The notes below the pieces were generated by a model. The model saw only the letters and a list, made by a program, of their open reading frames with translations, was not told where the DNA came from and ran no database searches. From assembly GCF_042654245.1 (NCBI RefSeq), contig NZ_JBHSGI010000005.1, positions 124,001 to 188,000 of the forward strand: DNA of 64,000 nucleotides, written 5' to 3'. Source of the stretch: Seohaeicola_A nanhaiensis. GTDB lineage: Bacteria; Pseudomonadota; Alphaproteobacteria; Rhodobacterales; Rhodobacteraceae. Positions 27,401 to 34,342 of this stretch are shown here, piece by piece. A program made the translations under genes and the position numbers. Positions within the stretch are counted from its first letter, which is position 1, and every line of letters begins with the position of its first letter.

Positions 27401-28161
27401 TCGCCGATCTTGAGAAAGCCCATCAGCCCCGACGACTTGCCGCCGCCCGACAGCCGCTCGCCTTCGCCGCGCAGGTGAGAGAAGTTGGTCCCGGTGCCCG
27501 AGCCATACTTGAACAGCCGCGCCTCCCGCACCCAGAGGTCCATGATGCCGCCCTCGTTCACCAGATCGTCCTGCACGCCCTGGATAAAGCAGGCATGTGG
27601 CTGGGGATGCTCGTAGGACGACTTCGATTTGGTCAGCTTGCCCGTCGCGTGATCGACGTAATAGTGCCCCTGCGCCGGGCCATCGATGCCATAGGCCCAG
27701 TGCAGGCCGGTGTTGAACCACTGCGGCGAATTCGGCGCCGCCATCTGGGTGGCCAGCATATAGCGCATCTCGTCGAAATAGGCGAGGGCGTCCTCTTCCG
27801 TGGTGAAGTAGCCGCCCTTCCAGCCCCAATAGGCCCAGGCGCCCGCCAGCCGGTCGAACACCTGCTTCGAGCTGGTCTCGCCGCCCATCTCGGCGCCCTC
27901 TGCCGCCTCGGACCGCCACAGGAACTCGGGCACGTCCTTCTCGGGCACCTTCTTCAGGGCCGACGGCACCCCCGCCTTGCGAAAGTACTTCTGCGCGATG
28001 ACATCGCCCGCAACCTGGCTCCAGCCGTCCGGGATCTCGATATTCTCCAGCCGGAACACGACCTTGCCGTCCGGATTGCGAATCTCGGAGGTGGCCAGCC
28101 CAAACTCCAGGCCCGCATAGGCGTCCTGTCCGGCCTTGGTGAATTTGCGTTCGATCTTCAT
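24499..28161 (-). CDS. nrdJ: Vitamin B12-dependent (class II) ribonucleotide reductase
   Basis: The 1220-residue adenosylcobalamin-dependent enzyme reduces ribonucleotides to deoxyribonucleotides and needs no oxygen or small subunit. Landmarks are YYVDHATGKL, RGSNPCSEYMFLDDTACNLASMNLL (active-site cysteine block; quoted in two parts: RGSNPCSEYMF and LDDTACNLASMNL), the long 1,000+ residue length, and a C-terminal zinc-ribbon-like tail with CGECGNYTL and CMKCNTCGG. ATG 28159-28161 follows AGAGG by 7 bases; the longer in-frame reading adds 52 non-conserved residues. Tandem NrdR-like boxes lie about 200 bases upstream and two strong terminators follow. Confidence 0.95.
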   Translation of the reverse strand: MKIERKFTKAGQDAYAGLEFGLATSEIRNPDGKVVFRLENIEIPDGWSQVAGDVIAQKYFRKAGVPSALKKVPEKDVPEFLWRSEAAEGAEMGGETSSKQVFDRLAGAWAYWGWKGGYFTTEEDALAYFDEMRYMLATQMAAPNSPQWFNTGLHWAYGIDGPAQGHYYVDHATGKLTKSKSSYEHPQPHACFIQGVQDDLVNEGGIMDLWVREARLFKYGSGTGTNFSHLRGEGERLSGGGKSSGLMGFLKIGDRAAGAIKSGGTTRRAAKMVIVDADHPDIEDFINWKVIEEQKVASIVAGSKMHEQKLNGLFEAIRLWDGAAVDAYDPAKNEALKKAIREAKKVAIPETYVKRVLDYAKQGHTGIEFPTYDTDWDSEAYNSVSGQNSNNSIRVTNAFLTAVEKDADWELINRVDGKVAKVVKARDLWEQVGHAAWACADPGIQYHDTVNDWHTCPADGPIRGSNPCSEYMFLDDTACNLASMNLLTFLKDGKFQAADYMHASRLWTITLEISVMMAQFPSKEIAQLSYDFRTLGLGYANIGGLLMNMGFGYDSDEGRALCGALTAIMTGVAYATSAEMAGELGAFSGYKRNSTHMLRVIRNHRNAAYGATDGYEGLAVKPVPLDHANCPDARLVELAMSAWDEALKLGEKHGYRNAQATVIAPTGTIGLVMDCDTTGIEPDFALVKFKKLAGGGYFKIINRSVPAALENLGYSSAQIEEIVSYAVGHGSIGNAPAINHTTLAGHGFGPAELAKVEAKLAEAFDIRFVFNQWTLGEAFCQGVLGIPAEKLNDPTFDLLKSLGFSKKDIEAANDHVCGTMTLEGAPHLRTEHYHIFDCANACGKKGKRFLSVNSHIHMMAAAQSFISGAISKTINMPNSATIEDCQKAYELSWSLGVKANALYRDGSKLSQPLAAALVEDDEEAAEILETGSQQEKATVLAEKIVEKIIVKEIIKSHREKMPQRRKGYTQKAIVGGHKVYLRTGEYENGTLGEIFIDMHKEGAGFRAMMNNFAIAVSVGLQYGVPLEEFVDAFTFTKFEPAGMVQGNDSIKNATSILDYVFRELAVSYLDRTDLAHVKPQGASFDDIGRGEEEGVSNVSELSDSAATRSLEVLKQISSTGYLRKRLPQELAVLRGGKVSGFAGGDASAALQTLVPETGAAMIATTTTTAVASGTVSLDARTKAKMQGYEGEACGECGNYTLVRNGTCMKCNTCGGTSGCS

Positions 28162-28361
28162 CGTTCTGCCTCTTGTTTCGGCCGTCGGTTCGACCGGCTT
28201 CCCGCAAGTGGGAGGGGCTGACAAAACGAACGGCATAGCTGATCCGCGCACCGGCGGGCATCCCCGCCGCCGCCAAATAGGCCCGGCCGCACAGTCACGC
28301 AGTTCTGCGTGCGTCAATCACTGAAGTACCATCCCACACCCCGTCGCCGACCCTGGCTTTG

Positions 28362-28408
28362 ATACCATATTTAGTGGGCTATGACGTGGCTCACACAATC
28401 TGGCGTAT
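28362..28408. promoter_or_regulatory. Candidate tandem NrdR boxes upstream of nrdJ
   Basis: Site 1, ATACCATATTTAGTGG (28362-28377), matches 12 of 16 positions of the published NrdR consensus acaCwAtATaTwGtgt. Site 2, ACACAATCTGGCGTAT (28393-28408), matches 11 of 16. Their centres are exactly 31 bases apart, the helical phasing known for NrdR box pairs. They lie about 200 bases upstream of the nrdJ start. NrdR would repress nrdJ when dATP is plentiful. Confidence 0.6.
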
Positions 28409-28764
28409 GTTCGCCTAAGGGGTCAACGCCTTTTTTCCTCTCCCGCGATATCTTTTGCCTTGACCCTCCGCGCCTCCCGGATCCGCGGCTGTGACCCGGC
28501 GATTCCTGCACAGGCAAGGGCAGCGCCGCGATGCCATGGGGCGCCAGCGGCAAAGCGCGAAAAGCCCTGCCATTCAACCGGTTTGCCGGCCCCGGTTCAG
28601 ACGCGATGGCAACTTCATCCACAGCTCCGATCCATCCCTGCGCCGCCCGCGCGACATCTCGCCGATCCCGCTCCCGCTGTGACCCCCGCGCTACATTTTT
28701 CAGCGCCCGCACCCCCAGCAGCTGTAGGTCGGTCGGATCGCGGCCACTACATCTGGTGGAACGG
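28409..28764. other. Intergenic stretch between nrdJ promoter and tRNA-Pro
   Basis: No gene is supported in these 356 bases on either strand; frames present are short and of shadow composition. I looked for the B12 box of a cobalamin riboswitch, which could suit a B12-dependent enzyme, and did not see one. A T-rich patch near 28425-28440 is unassigned. Confidence 0.4.
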
Positions 28765-28788
28765 CAGAAAGACGCGCCCTAGGGCGCG
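28765..28788 (-). terminator. Terminator of tRNA-Pro
   Basis: A 16-base perfect palindrome, CGCGCCCTAGGGCGCG (28773-28788), begins 25 bases after the tRNA 3' end and is followed on the minus strand by TCTTTCTG. It is well placed to end the tRNA transcript. Confidence 0.65.
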
Positions 28789-28812
28789 AATCTCTGTCGT
28801 AAAGAAGGAAGA

Positions 28813-28889
28813 TGGTCGGGGCGGCGGGATTCGAACTCGCGACCCCCTGTACCCAAAACAGGTGCGCTACCAGGCTGCGCCACGCCCCG
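28813..28889 (-). tRNA. tRNA-Pro(UGG), CCA encoded
   Basis: Read on the minus strand, the 7-bp acceptor stem CGGGGCG/CGCCCCG, a D-arm, the anticodon arm CCTGT-TTTGGGT-ACAGG (anticodon TGG) and the T-arm with GTTCGAATC fold into a standard cloverleaf. The discriminator is A, and the 3' CCA is encoded at 28815-28813. Length is 77 bases with CCA. Confidence 0.97.
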
Positions 28890-28932
28890 GACCGAGGGCG
28901 TATCTATCCGCGCGCCGTGGGTTTGAAAAGCC

Positions 28933-29397
28933 CTAACAGGGCCAGGCGGCCGGTCCCTGCGAAAAAACCTCGTGCCGCATCACGCTGCCCGGCTCTATGC
29001 CATAGCGCTTGGCCAGCCCCGCGTTGATCTCGAGCACCGCAAAGACCGCGTCGCCGCCCTCGATCGCCGTCAGATCGCCCGGCACCGCATCATGATGCAC
29101 CCGGGTGATCGTTCCCGTCTCATCGGCAAACAGCATGTCCAGCGGGATCAGCGTGTTCTTCATCCAGAAGGCCGCCGGCTGTGGGCGCTCATAGACGAAC
29201 AGCATCCCCGCCCCGCGCGCCATCGACTTGCGATACATCAGACCCTGCGCGCGCTCGTCCGGCGTATCGGCGATCTCGACTCCGAACCGGGTCTCGCCCC
29301 AGGGGCCCTTGACCGCCACCGCGTCCAGCGCGCATTCGCCCGCCGACACGGACGTTCCTGCGCAGCACAGCGCCAGAATCGTGAGCAGTCGCCGCAA
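28933..29397 (-). CDS. DUF192 family exported protein
   Basis: The 154-residue protein has a signal peptide (MRRLLTILALCCAGTSVSAG). A compact DUF192 domain follows, with the typical FGVEIADTPDERAQGLMYRK, GMLFVYERPQPAAFWMKNTLIPLDMLF (quoted in parts: GMLFVYERPQ and FWMKNTLIPLDMLF) and VLEINAGLAKRYGI segments. The domain is widespread; no biochemical role is firmly established. It lies 3 bases downstream of the double cold-shock gene on the same strand and is probably co-transcribed with it. Confidence 0.9.
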   Translation of the reverse strand: MRRLLTILALCCAGTSVSAGECALDAVAVKGPWGETRFGVEIADTPDERAQGLMYRKSMARGAGMLFVYERPQPAAFWMKNTLIPLDMLFADETGTITRVHHDAVPGDLTAIEGGDAVFAVLEINAGLAKRYGIEPGSVMRHEVFSQGPAAWPC

Positions 29398-29400
29398 GAG

Positions 29401-30021
29401 TCAGTCCATCCCGGCGATGGCGTGGTTCGACGGGCTCCGTTCCGCCTCGTCGGCGCGCTCGGATCGCGGCTGCCGCGCGGCCTCCTGCGCCTCTGCCTTC
29501 TGGCTGGCGACTTCCCAGGCAAAGACCTCGGCCGCCATGCGCCCGCGCTTGCCGTCGATCACCCGCATCGCCAGCGCCTCGCCCGGCTGAAGATCCGCCA
29601 GGCCCGACTGCCGCAGCACTTCGATATGTAAAAAGACATCCTCGGAACGCCCGAAGACATTGGCAAAGCCAAAGCCCTTGCCCTTGTCGAACCACTTGAC
29701 CCGCGCCGGCTCCAGCGGCCGCTGCCGCAGCTCCACCATGTCCATTTCGGCGAAGTCGGTCAGCACGGGTGAGTCGCTGCGCTCGGGCGGCGTAATCGAG
29801 ATGACCTCGACCGCCTGCACCCCCCGTTCGGTGCGATGGGTGATGACCTCTATGCGCGCGCCATCGGCAACGGAACTCTGGCCGAAGTTGCGCAACACAT
29901 TGACATGCAGAAGGATGTCCGGCCCGCCCTCATCCGAGATGACGAATCCGAACCCCTTCGAGGGGTCAAACCACTTAACCTGCCCCTGCACGTGGTGCAT
30001 GTTGTTCAGATCGTCTGCCAA
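29401..30021 (-). CDS. Protein with two cold-shock domains
   Basis: The 206-residue protein contains two CSDs. CSD1 (about 11-78) has VKWFDPSKGFGFV and DILLHVNVLR; CSD2 (about 105-170) has VKWFDKGKGFGFANVF and DVFLHIEVLR. The RNP1-like KGFGF and RNP2-like FLH motifs imply single-strand RNA/DNA binding in both. The C-terminal 35 residues are polar and likely disordered. The start is uncertain: TTG at 30021 gives the full frame, while ATG at 30000 (MHHVQGQVKWF) is equally plausible because neither has a strong ribosome-binding site. Confidence 0.88.
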   Translation of the reverse strand: MADDLNNMHHVQGQVKWFDPSKGFGFVISDEGGPDILLHVNVLRNFGQSSVADGARIEVITHRTERGVQAVEVISITPPERSDSPVLTDFAEMDMVELRQRPLEPARVKWFDKGKGFGFANVFGRSEDVFLHIEVLRQSGLADLQPGEALAMRVIDGKRGRMAAEVFAWEVASQKAEAQEAARQPRSERADEAERSPSNHAIAGMD

Positions 30022-30149
30022 AAAATGAAACCCATCACTTGTCCGCTTTATGATTTAACACGCAAATCGGCGCGATGGATAGTGGAATTGATTAACCAAG
30101 CACTATTTGACCGGCTTTGGCGTGACGTAAAATCACCGCGACGGGCCGC

Positions 30150-30755
30150 TCAAGGGTTCAGCCGCGTGATTTCCCAGGGCGCCGCCGCATCCGGGCGACG
30201 CCAGACAAAACGATCGTGCAGCCGGAACGCCCCATCCGCCCAGAATTCGATCTGCGAGGGCACCAATCGGTAACCGCCCCAGAACGGCGGACGCTTGGGA
30301 TTGACCCCGTGCCGCGCCGTCATCTTCGCAACCTCGGCCATCAGGGTCGCCCGCCCCGCCAGCGGACGCGACTGTTTCGAAGCCCAGGCTCCCAGCCGGC
30401 TCTGCAACGACCGCGAGGCATAATAGGCATCCGCCTGCGGCCCTTCCTCGCGGCTGACCGTGCCGCGCACCCGGATCTGCCGCCGCAGCGACTTCCAGTG
30501 CATCACGAAAGCCGCCTTCCCGGCGCTGTCCAGTTCGCCCCCCTTGGCGCTCTCGTAATTGGTATAAAAGACAAAGGCCGCGTCCTCGATCTCCTTCAGA
30601 AGAACCATACGCACGTTTGGCAGGCCTTCGGGATCCACCGTGGCCAGGGCAATTGCATTTGGATCGTTCGGCTCGCTTTTGCCCGCCTCTTCCAGCCAGG
30701 CCCGCGCGATCACAAAGGGATCGTCGCCCGCAAAAATACCGTCCCGGTCGCTCAT
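30150..30755 (-). CDS. pdxH: Pyridoxamine 5'-phosphate oxidase
   Basis: This 201-residue FMN enzyme oxidises pyridoxine or pyridoxamine 5'-phosphate to pyridoxal 5'-phosphate. Motifs recognised are NAIALATVDPEGLPNVRMVLLK, quoted in part as LATVDPEGLPNVRMVLLK, the FMN-binding FVFYTNYESAKGGEL and RQIRVRGTV segments, and the C-terminal signature FWADGAFRLHDRFVWRR. It ends at the family's usual LNP. It is transcribed divergently from fabI over 136 bases. Confidence 0.95.
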   Translation of the reverse strand: MSDRDGIFAGDDPFVIARAWLEEAGKSEPNDPNAIALATVDPEGLPNVRMVLLKEIEDAAFVFYTNYESAKGGELDSAGKAAFVMHWKSLRRQIRVRGTVSREEGPQADAYYASRSLQSRLGAWASKQSRPLAGRATLMAEVAKMTARHGVNPKRPPFWGGYRLVPSQIEFWADGAFRLHDRFVWRRPDAAAPWEITRLNP

Positions 30756-30891
30756 TGGCCCGACTCCCTGCCCTGTTACCTGCCCGCACCAAGGCTAGGC
30801 CGCCGCACGCACGACCACAAGCCCGCGCTCTTGAAGCAGATTTACCATTCGCCTAAACCGGTCCCAATCACCGCAATTCGGGAGGACCTAG

Positions 30892-31698
30892 ATGTCGCAA
30901 CAACTGATGGCCGGCAAGCGCGGGCTGATCATGGGATTGGCGAACGACAAATCGATCGCCTGGGGCATCGCAAAGGCCTGCGCCGGCGCCGGCGCGGAAC
31001 TCGCCTTCTCCTATCAGGGCGACGCGCTGAAGAAGCGGGTCGACCCGCTGGCCGCCGAACTCGGCAGCTCCATCGTGCTGCCCTGCGACGTCGGCGACGA
31101 GGCCTCGGTCGATGCGCTCTTCGCGGGCCTGGGCGAGCGCTGGGACGGGCTCGATTTCATCGTCCACGCCATCGGCTTCTCCGACAAGAACGAATTGCGC
31201 GGCCGCTATGTCGACACCAGCCGCGACAACTTCCGGCTGACCATGGACATCTCGGTCTTCAGCTTCACCTCGGTCGTGCAACGCGCCGAGAAGATGATGA
31301 AACGCGGCGGCAGCGCCCTGACGCTCACCTATTACGGTGCGGAACGGGTCATGCCCCATTACAACGTGATGGGCGTCGCCAAGGCCGCGCTCGAGGCCTC
31401 GGTGCGCTATCTGGCCGAGGATCTGGGCAAGGACGGCATCCGCGTCAACGCGATCAGCGCCGGCCCGATCAAGACGCTGGCCGCCAGCGGCATCGGCGAC
31501 TTCCGCTACATCATGAAGTGGAACGAATACAATTCGCCCCTCCGCCGCAACGTCACCATCGAGGATGTGGGCAATTCGGCGCTCTACCTGCTCTCCGATC
31601 TCGGCTCGGGCGTCACCGGCGAGGTGCTGCACGTCGACGCCGGCTATCACGTAGTCGGCATGAAGGCCGTGGACGCCCCGGACATCGCCAAGAGCTGA
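30892..31698 (+). CDS. fabI: Enoyl-[acyl-carrier-protein] reductase (NADH)
   Basis: The 268-residue reductase completes each cycle of fatty-acid elongation. It has the FabI-specific nucleotide-binding start GKRGLIMGLANDKSIAWGIA and the active-site spacing Y147, Y157 and K164 (TYYGAERVMPHYNVMGVAK) that match E. coli Y146/Y156/K163. The C-terminal SDLGSGVTGEVLHVDAGYHVVG is typical. GGGAGGACC precedes the ATG closely. An 11-bp stem terminator follows. Confidence 0.96.
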   Translation: MSQQLMAGKRGLIMGLANDKSIAWGIAKACAGAGAELAFSYQGDALKKRVDPLAAELGSSIVLPCDVGDEASVDALFAGLGERWDGLDFIVHAIGFSDKNELRGRYVDTSRDNFRLTMDISVFSFTSVVQRAEKMMKRGGSALTLTYYGAERVMPHYNVMGVAKAALEASVRYLAEDLGKDGIRVNAISAGPIKTLAASGIGDFRYIMKWNEYNSPLRRNVTIEDVGNSALYLLSDLGSGVTGEVLHVDAGYHVVGMKAVDAPDIAKS

Positions 31699-31717
31699 TC
31701 CGCGCGACAATATTCGG

Positions 31718-31748
31718 TTCCGCTTCGCCACCCATGCGCGAAGCGGAA
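31718..31748 (+). terminator. Hairpin terminator after fabI
   Basis: A perfect 11-bp stem, TTCCGCTTCGC (31718-31728) with GCGAAGCGGAA (31738-31748), has a 9-base loop. It starts 20 bases after the fabI stop. The following ACAATCAATTTCCC is only weakly T-rich. Confidence 0.65.
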
Positions 31749-31923
31749 ACAATCAATTTCCCAATCACCCGATCCGCGCCCCAAGCGCTGCCACATTCCC
31801 GCCACAATTGGCGGTGAATTAACCAGTGTCGCGACCGTCGATGCGGACGCCTCCCCCATCCCGGCCCACGAGGTCCCGTGCCTCCGCCAAGTCCATAACG
31901 AGTATCCTTTGAAAGGACCTGAC

Positions 31924-32535
31924 ATGAAAAAGACCATCCTCAGCGCCATCGCCGCTCTTGCCCTCGGCACCGGCGCCGCCTCCGCCGCCACCCTCTACAC
32001 CCCCAATGGCGTGAACACGTATAGCAACGGCAGCTGGTCCTTCGGTCAGATCTTCACCGTCGGCGCCTCCAACCTCACCGTCAAAGCCCTCGGCGCCTTC
32101 GACGCGGGCATGGACGGCTTCACCACCGCCGGCGGTATCCTCGTCGGTCTCTACGACGAACTGACCTCCACGCTCCTGGCCAGCTCCAGCGTGCAAAGCT
32201 CCGACACTCTGGACGGCAACTACCGCTACACCTCGATCAGCGACGTGACCCTGCTCGCCGGTCAGCAATACCGTGTCGTCGCGGTCAGCGGCTCCGACCT
32301 CTACAACCTGACCGACGGCATCTTCACCTCCGACGTCACCTCGAACGGCTTCGGCTATTGCAGCTCGACCACCCTGCAAAAGTGTGACGGCTTCACCGGC
32401 AACGGATACGCCTGGATGGCCAACATGAAATACAACGAAGGCGAAACCTCGCCCGTGCCGGTGCCGGCCTCGCTGCCGCTGCTGGCCGCCGGGATCGGCG
32501 GGCTGGCCATGCTGCGCCGCCGCCGCAAGGCCTGA
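31924..32535 (+). CDS. VPLPA-CTERM (PEP-CTERM-like) sorted exported protein
   Basis: The 203-residue protein has a signal peptide (MKKTILSAIAALALGTGAASAA). The beta-rich body contains one CysCys-spaced pair (GYCSSTTLQKCDGF). A C-terminal sorting signal follows: VPVPASLPLLAAGIGGLAML then RRRRKA, the VPLPA-type variant of PEP-CTERM that is cut by an exosortase-like or rhombosortase-like enzyme and attached to the envelope. ATG 31924 was taken because AAGGA lies 7 bases before it. The 225 bases to fabI hold only the fabI terminator. Confidence 0.87.
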   Translation: MKKTILSAIAALALGTGAASAATLYTPNGVNTYSNGSWSFGQIFTVGASNLTVKALGAFDAGMDGFTTAGGILVGLYDELTSTLLASSSVQSSDTLDGNYRYTSISDVTLLAGQQYRVVAVSGSDLYNLTDGIFTSDVTSNGFGYCSSTTLQKCDGFTGNGYAWMANMKYNEGETSPVPVPASLPLLAAGIGGLAMLRRRRKA

Positions 32536-32558
32536 GTCTCATCGCAGTCCGACACTCA

Positions 32559-32582
32559 GGGGCGCGCCTGACGGCGCGTCCC
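32559..32582 (+). terminator. Terminator-like hairpin after the VPLPA-CTERM gene
   Basis: GGGGCGCGCC (32559-32568) and GGCGCGTCCC (32573-32582) pair over 10 bp (one G-T) with a TGAC loop, 23 bases after the stop. There is no clear T-run, so termination strength is uncertain. Confidence 0.5.
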
Positions 32583-32665
32583 ATTGCGATTTCCGCACAC
32601 AGACGACTTTTCAGGGGCACAGGTTCCGCGATAGAAGATTCCACGCGCTAGGAACGAGGCCCCAC

Positions 32666-33169
32666 ATGCAAGACCGCCTGCCCCACGAAAAAGGCTTCCA
32701 CGTCAGCTGGGACCAGATCCACCGCGATTCCCGCGCCCTCGCCTGGCGGCTCGACGGCAAGGGCCCGGACGACGGCGCATGGCGGGCCGTGGTGGCCATC
32801 ACCCGGGGCGGCATGGCCCCCGCGATGATCGTCGCGCGCGAGCTCGACATCCGCACCGTCGACACGATCAGCGTCAAGTCATACGACCACCAGTCCCAGG
32901 CCGAGGCCCGCGTGCTGAAACAGCCCGACGCGCAGATGATGGGCGACGGCACCGGCATCCTGGTCGTCGACGATCTGGTCGACAGCGGCAAGACGCTGGA
33001 ACTGGTGCGCAAGCTCTATCCCAAGGCCCATTTCGCCACCGTCTACGCCAAACCGGCGGGCGAACCGCAGGTCGACACCTTCATCACCGGCGTCAGCCAG
33101 GACACCTGGATCTTCTTCCCCTGGGACATGGCCCTGCAATACGTCGAACCCTATCGCGGACGGGACTGA
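32666..33169 (+). CDS. gpt: Xanthine phosphoribosyltransferase
   Basis: This 167-residue type I phosphoribosyltransferase salvages xanthine/guanine. The PRPP-binding loop is ILVVDDLVDSGKTLEL, preceded by the catalytic flexible region (VVAITRGGMAPAMIVARELD). The C-terminal DTWIFFPWDMALQY is the Gpt signature that binds the purine ring. GAGG stands 6 bases before the ATG. It converges on the VOC-family gene; the 40 bases between them show no strong terminator. Confidence 0.94.
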   Translation: MQDRLPHEKGFHVSWDQIHRDSRALAWRLDGKGPDDGAWRAVVAITRGGMAPAMIVARELDIRTVDTISVKSYDHQSQAEARVLKQPDAQMMGDGTGILVVDDLVDSGKTLELVRKLYPKAHFATVYAKPAGEPQVDTFITGVSQDTWIFFPWDMALQYVEPYRGRD

Positions 33170-33209
33170 GAAACATCAGTCACTTGCACCGCAAAGCTCA
33201 GACAGAACA

Positions 33210-33653
33210 TCAGGCCCCGGTCTCCGCCTCCCAGCGCCGCTGCATGTCCTCGGGGCTGACCGTCTCGGTCGCCTGGGCGATCATCCAGCGGTGCCCGAAC
33301 GGATCCTGCACCTGCGCCACCCGCTCGCCATAGCTCTGATCCGCCGGGAGCCGCAGCACCAGCGCCCCGGCCTGCTCGGCCGCCGCGACGGTCGCGTCGC
33401 AATCCGCCACCAGGATATGCAGGGTCACCGGGCTGCCCCCCAGCGTATCCGGCGACAGCGCCCCGAAATCCGGGTATTCGTCGGCCAGATAGATCTCCGA
33501 CCCTCCAATCGACAGTTCGGCGTGGCCGATGCGCCCGTCTTCGGGGTCGGTCAGTCGGAAAATCTCTTTGGCGTCAAAAACCTGCACGTAAAACTTGATG
33601 GCAGTCTCGGCCCCTTTGGCGACCAGATAAGGCGTGACTCGATGGGCGGACAT
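33210..33653 (-). CDS. VOC family (PhnB/glyoxalase-like) protein
   Basis: The 147-residue protein has two beta-alpha-beta-beta-beta units of the vicinal oxygen chelate fold (VTPYLVAKGAETAIKFYVQVF at the start, quoted in part as VAKGAETAIKFYVQVF; VTLHILVADCDATVAAAEQAG in the middle, quoted in part as LHILVADCDATVAAAEQAG). The PhnB-like end GERVAQVQDPFGHRWMIA is present. Substrate unknown. It is divergent from a TetR gene over 50 bases, so it is the likely regulated neighbour of that repressor. Confidence 0.86.
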   Translation of the reverse strand: MSAHRVTPYLVAKGAETAIKFYVQVFDAKEIFRLTDPEDGRIGHAELSIGGSEIYLADEYPDFGALSPDTLGGSPVTLHILVADCDATVAAAEQAGALVLRLPADQSYGERVAQVQDPFGHRWMIAQATETVSPEDMQRRWEAETGA

Positions 33654-33687
33654 ATCGCTCTCCCTTGCGGACTCCGTTTATTTACGT

Positions 33688-33698
33688 TACGATCCGTA
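33688..33698. promoter_or_regulatory. Candidate TetR operator in the VOC/tetR divergent region
   Basis: TACG-ATC-CGTA (33688-33698), extendable as G(T)TACGATCCGTA(T)C, is the only dyad in the 50-base divergent region. It overlaps AT-rich promoter-like sequence, as expected for a self-regulating TetR operator. Confidence 0.4.
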
Positions 33699-33703
33699 TC
33701 GAA

Positions 33704-34285
33704 ATGAGTCAACCACCCAGAAAACCCGGCCGCCCTCCCTCTGCCGCCGCCCGTGCCCGCGCCCTCGCCGCCGCCCGCGACATCCTGTTGCGCGACGGTT
33801 TCGGGCGGCTCACCATCGAGGCCGTCGCCGCCGCCTCGGGCACCGGCAAGCCGACGCTCTACCGCCATTGGGCCAACGCCCAGGAACTGGCGATGGAAGC
33901 CTTGATTGCCGAGGCCCCTGGCCCGGATATCGCCCCCGGACCGGACCCGAAGCAGGCGCTGACCGCCCAGCTCACCCGTCTGGTGCAGGCCTTCGCCACC
34001 ACCCGCGGCCGCCAGATCACCCAGGCGCTCGCCGCAGCCGACCCCGACAGCGAATTCACCCGCGCCTTCCGCAACCGCGTGATCCTCGCCAGCCGCGAGG
34101 CCGGGCGCAGCCTGATCGCCCGCGCCGTGACCGAGGGCCGCGCCAGTCCCCCGCCTGACGTGGAGGCGCTGCTCGACATGATCTACGGCCCCCTGTTCTT
34201 CCGCCTGCTCGCCGGCCACCAGCCGCTGACGCCCGACATGGCCCGGTCCATCGCGGAAACGGCCTTTACCGCGCTCCGCGCCTGA
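33704..34285 (+). CDS. TetR/AcrR family transcriptional regulator
   Basis: The 193-residue repressor has the N-terminal helix-turn-helix at residues 15-60 (ILLRDGFGRLTIEAVAAASG, KPTLYRHW). A helical ligand-binding domain with the TetR_C-type MIYGPLFFRLLAGHQPL segment follows. ATG 33704 removes 13 residues of an in-frame extension that would run through the operator. It is divergent from the VOC gene, which it probably controls. Confidence 0.9.
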   Translation: MSQPPRKPGRPPSAAARARALAAARDILLRDGFGRLTIEAVAAASGTGKPTLYRHWANAQELAMEALIAEAPGPDIAPGPDPKQALTAQLTRLVQAFATTRGRQITQALAAADPDSEFTRAFRNRVILASREAGRSLIARAVTEGRASPPPDVEALLDMIYGPLFFRLLAGHQPLTPDMARSIAETAFTALRA

Positions 34286-34342
34286 GCCCCTTTCCCTCGC
34301 CCCTCCCGCGCGCTAGCGTCCGCCAAACCGCCGGAGTTCCGC

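Noticed and set aside
28162..28764. Cobalamin riboswitch upstream of the B12-dependent reductase
   Set aside because: I searched the leader for the conserved B12 box and supporting stems and found none; the NrdR-like sites explain the region better.
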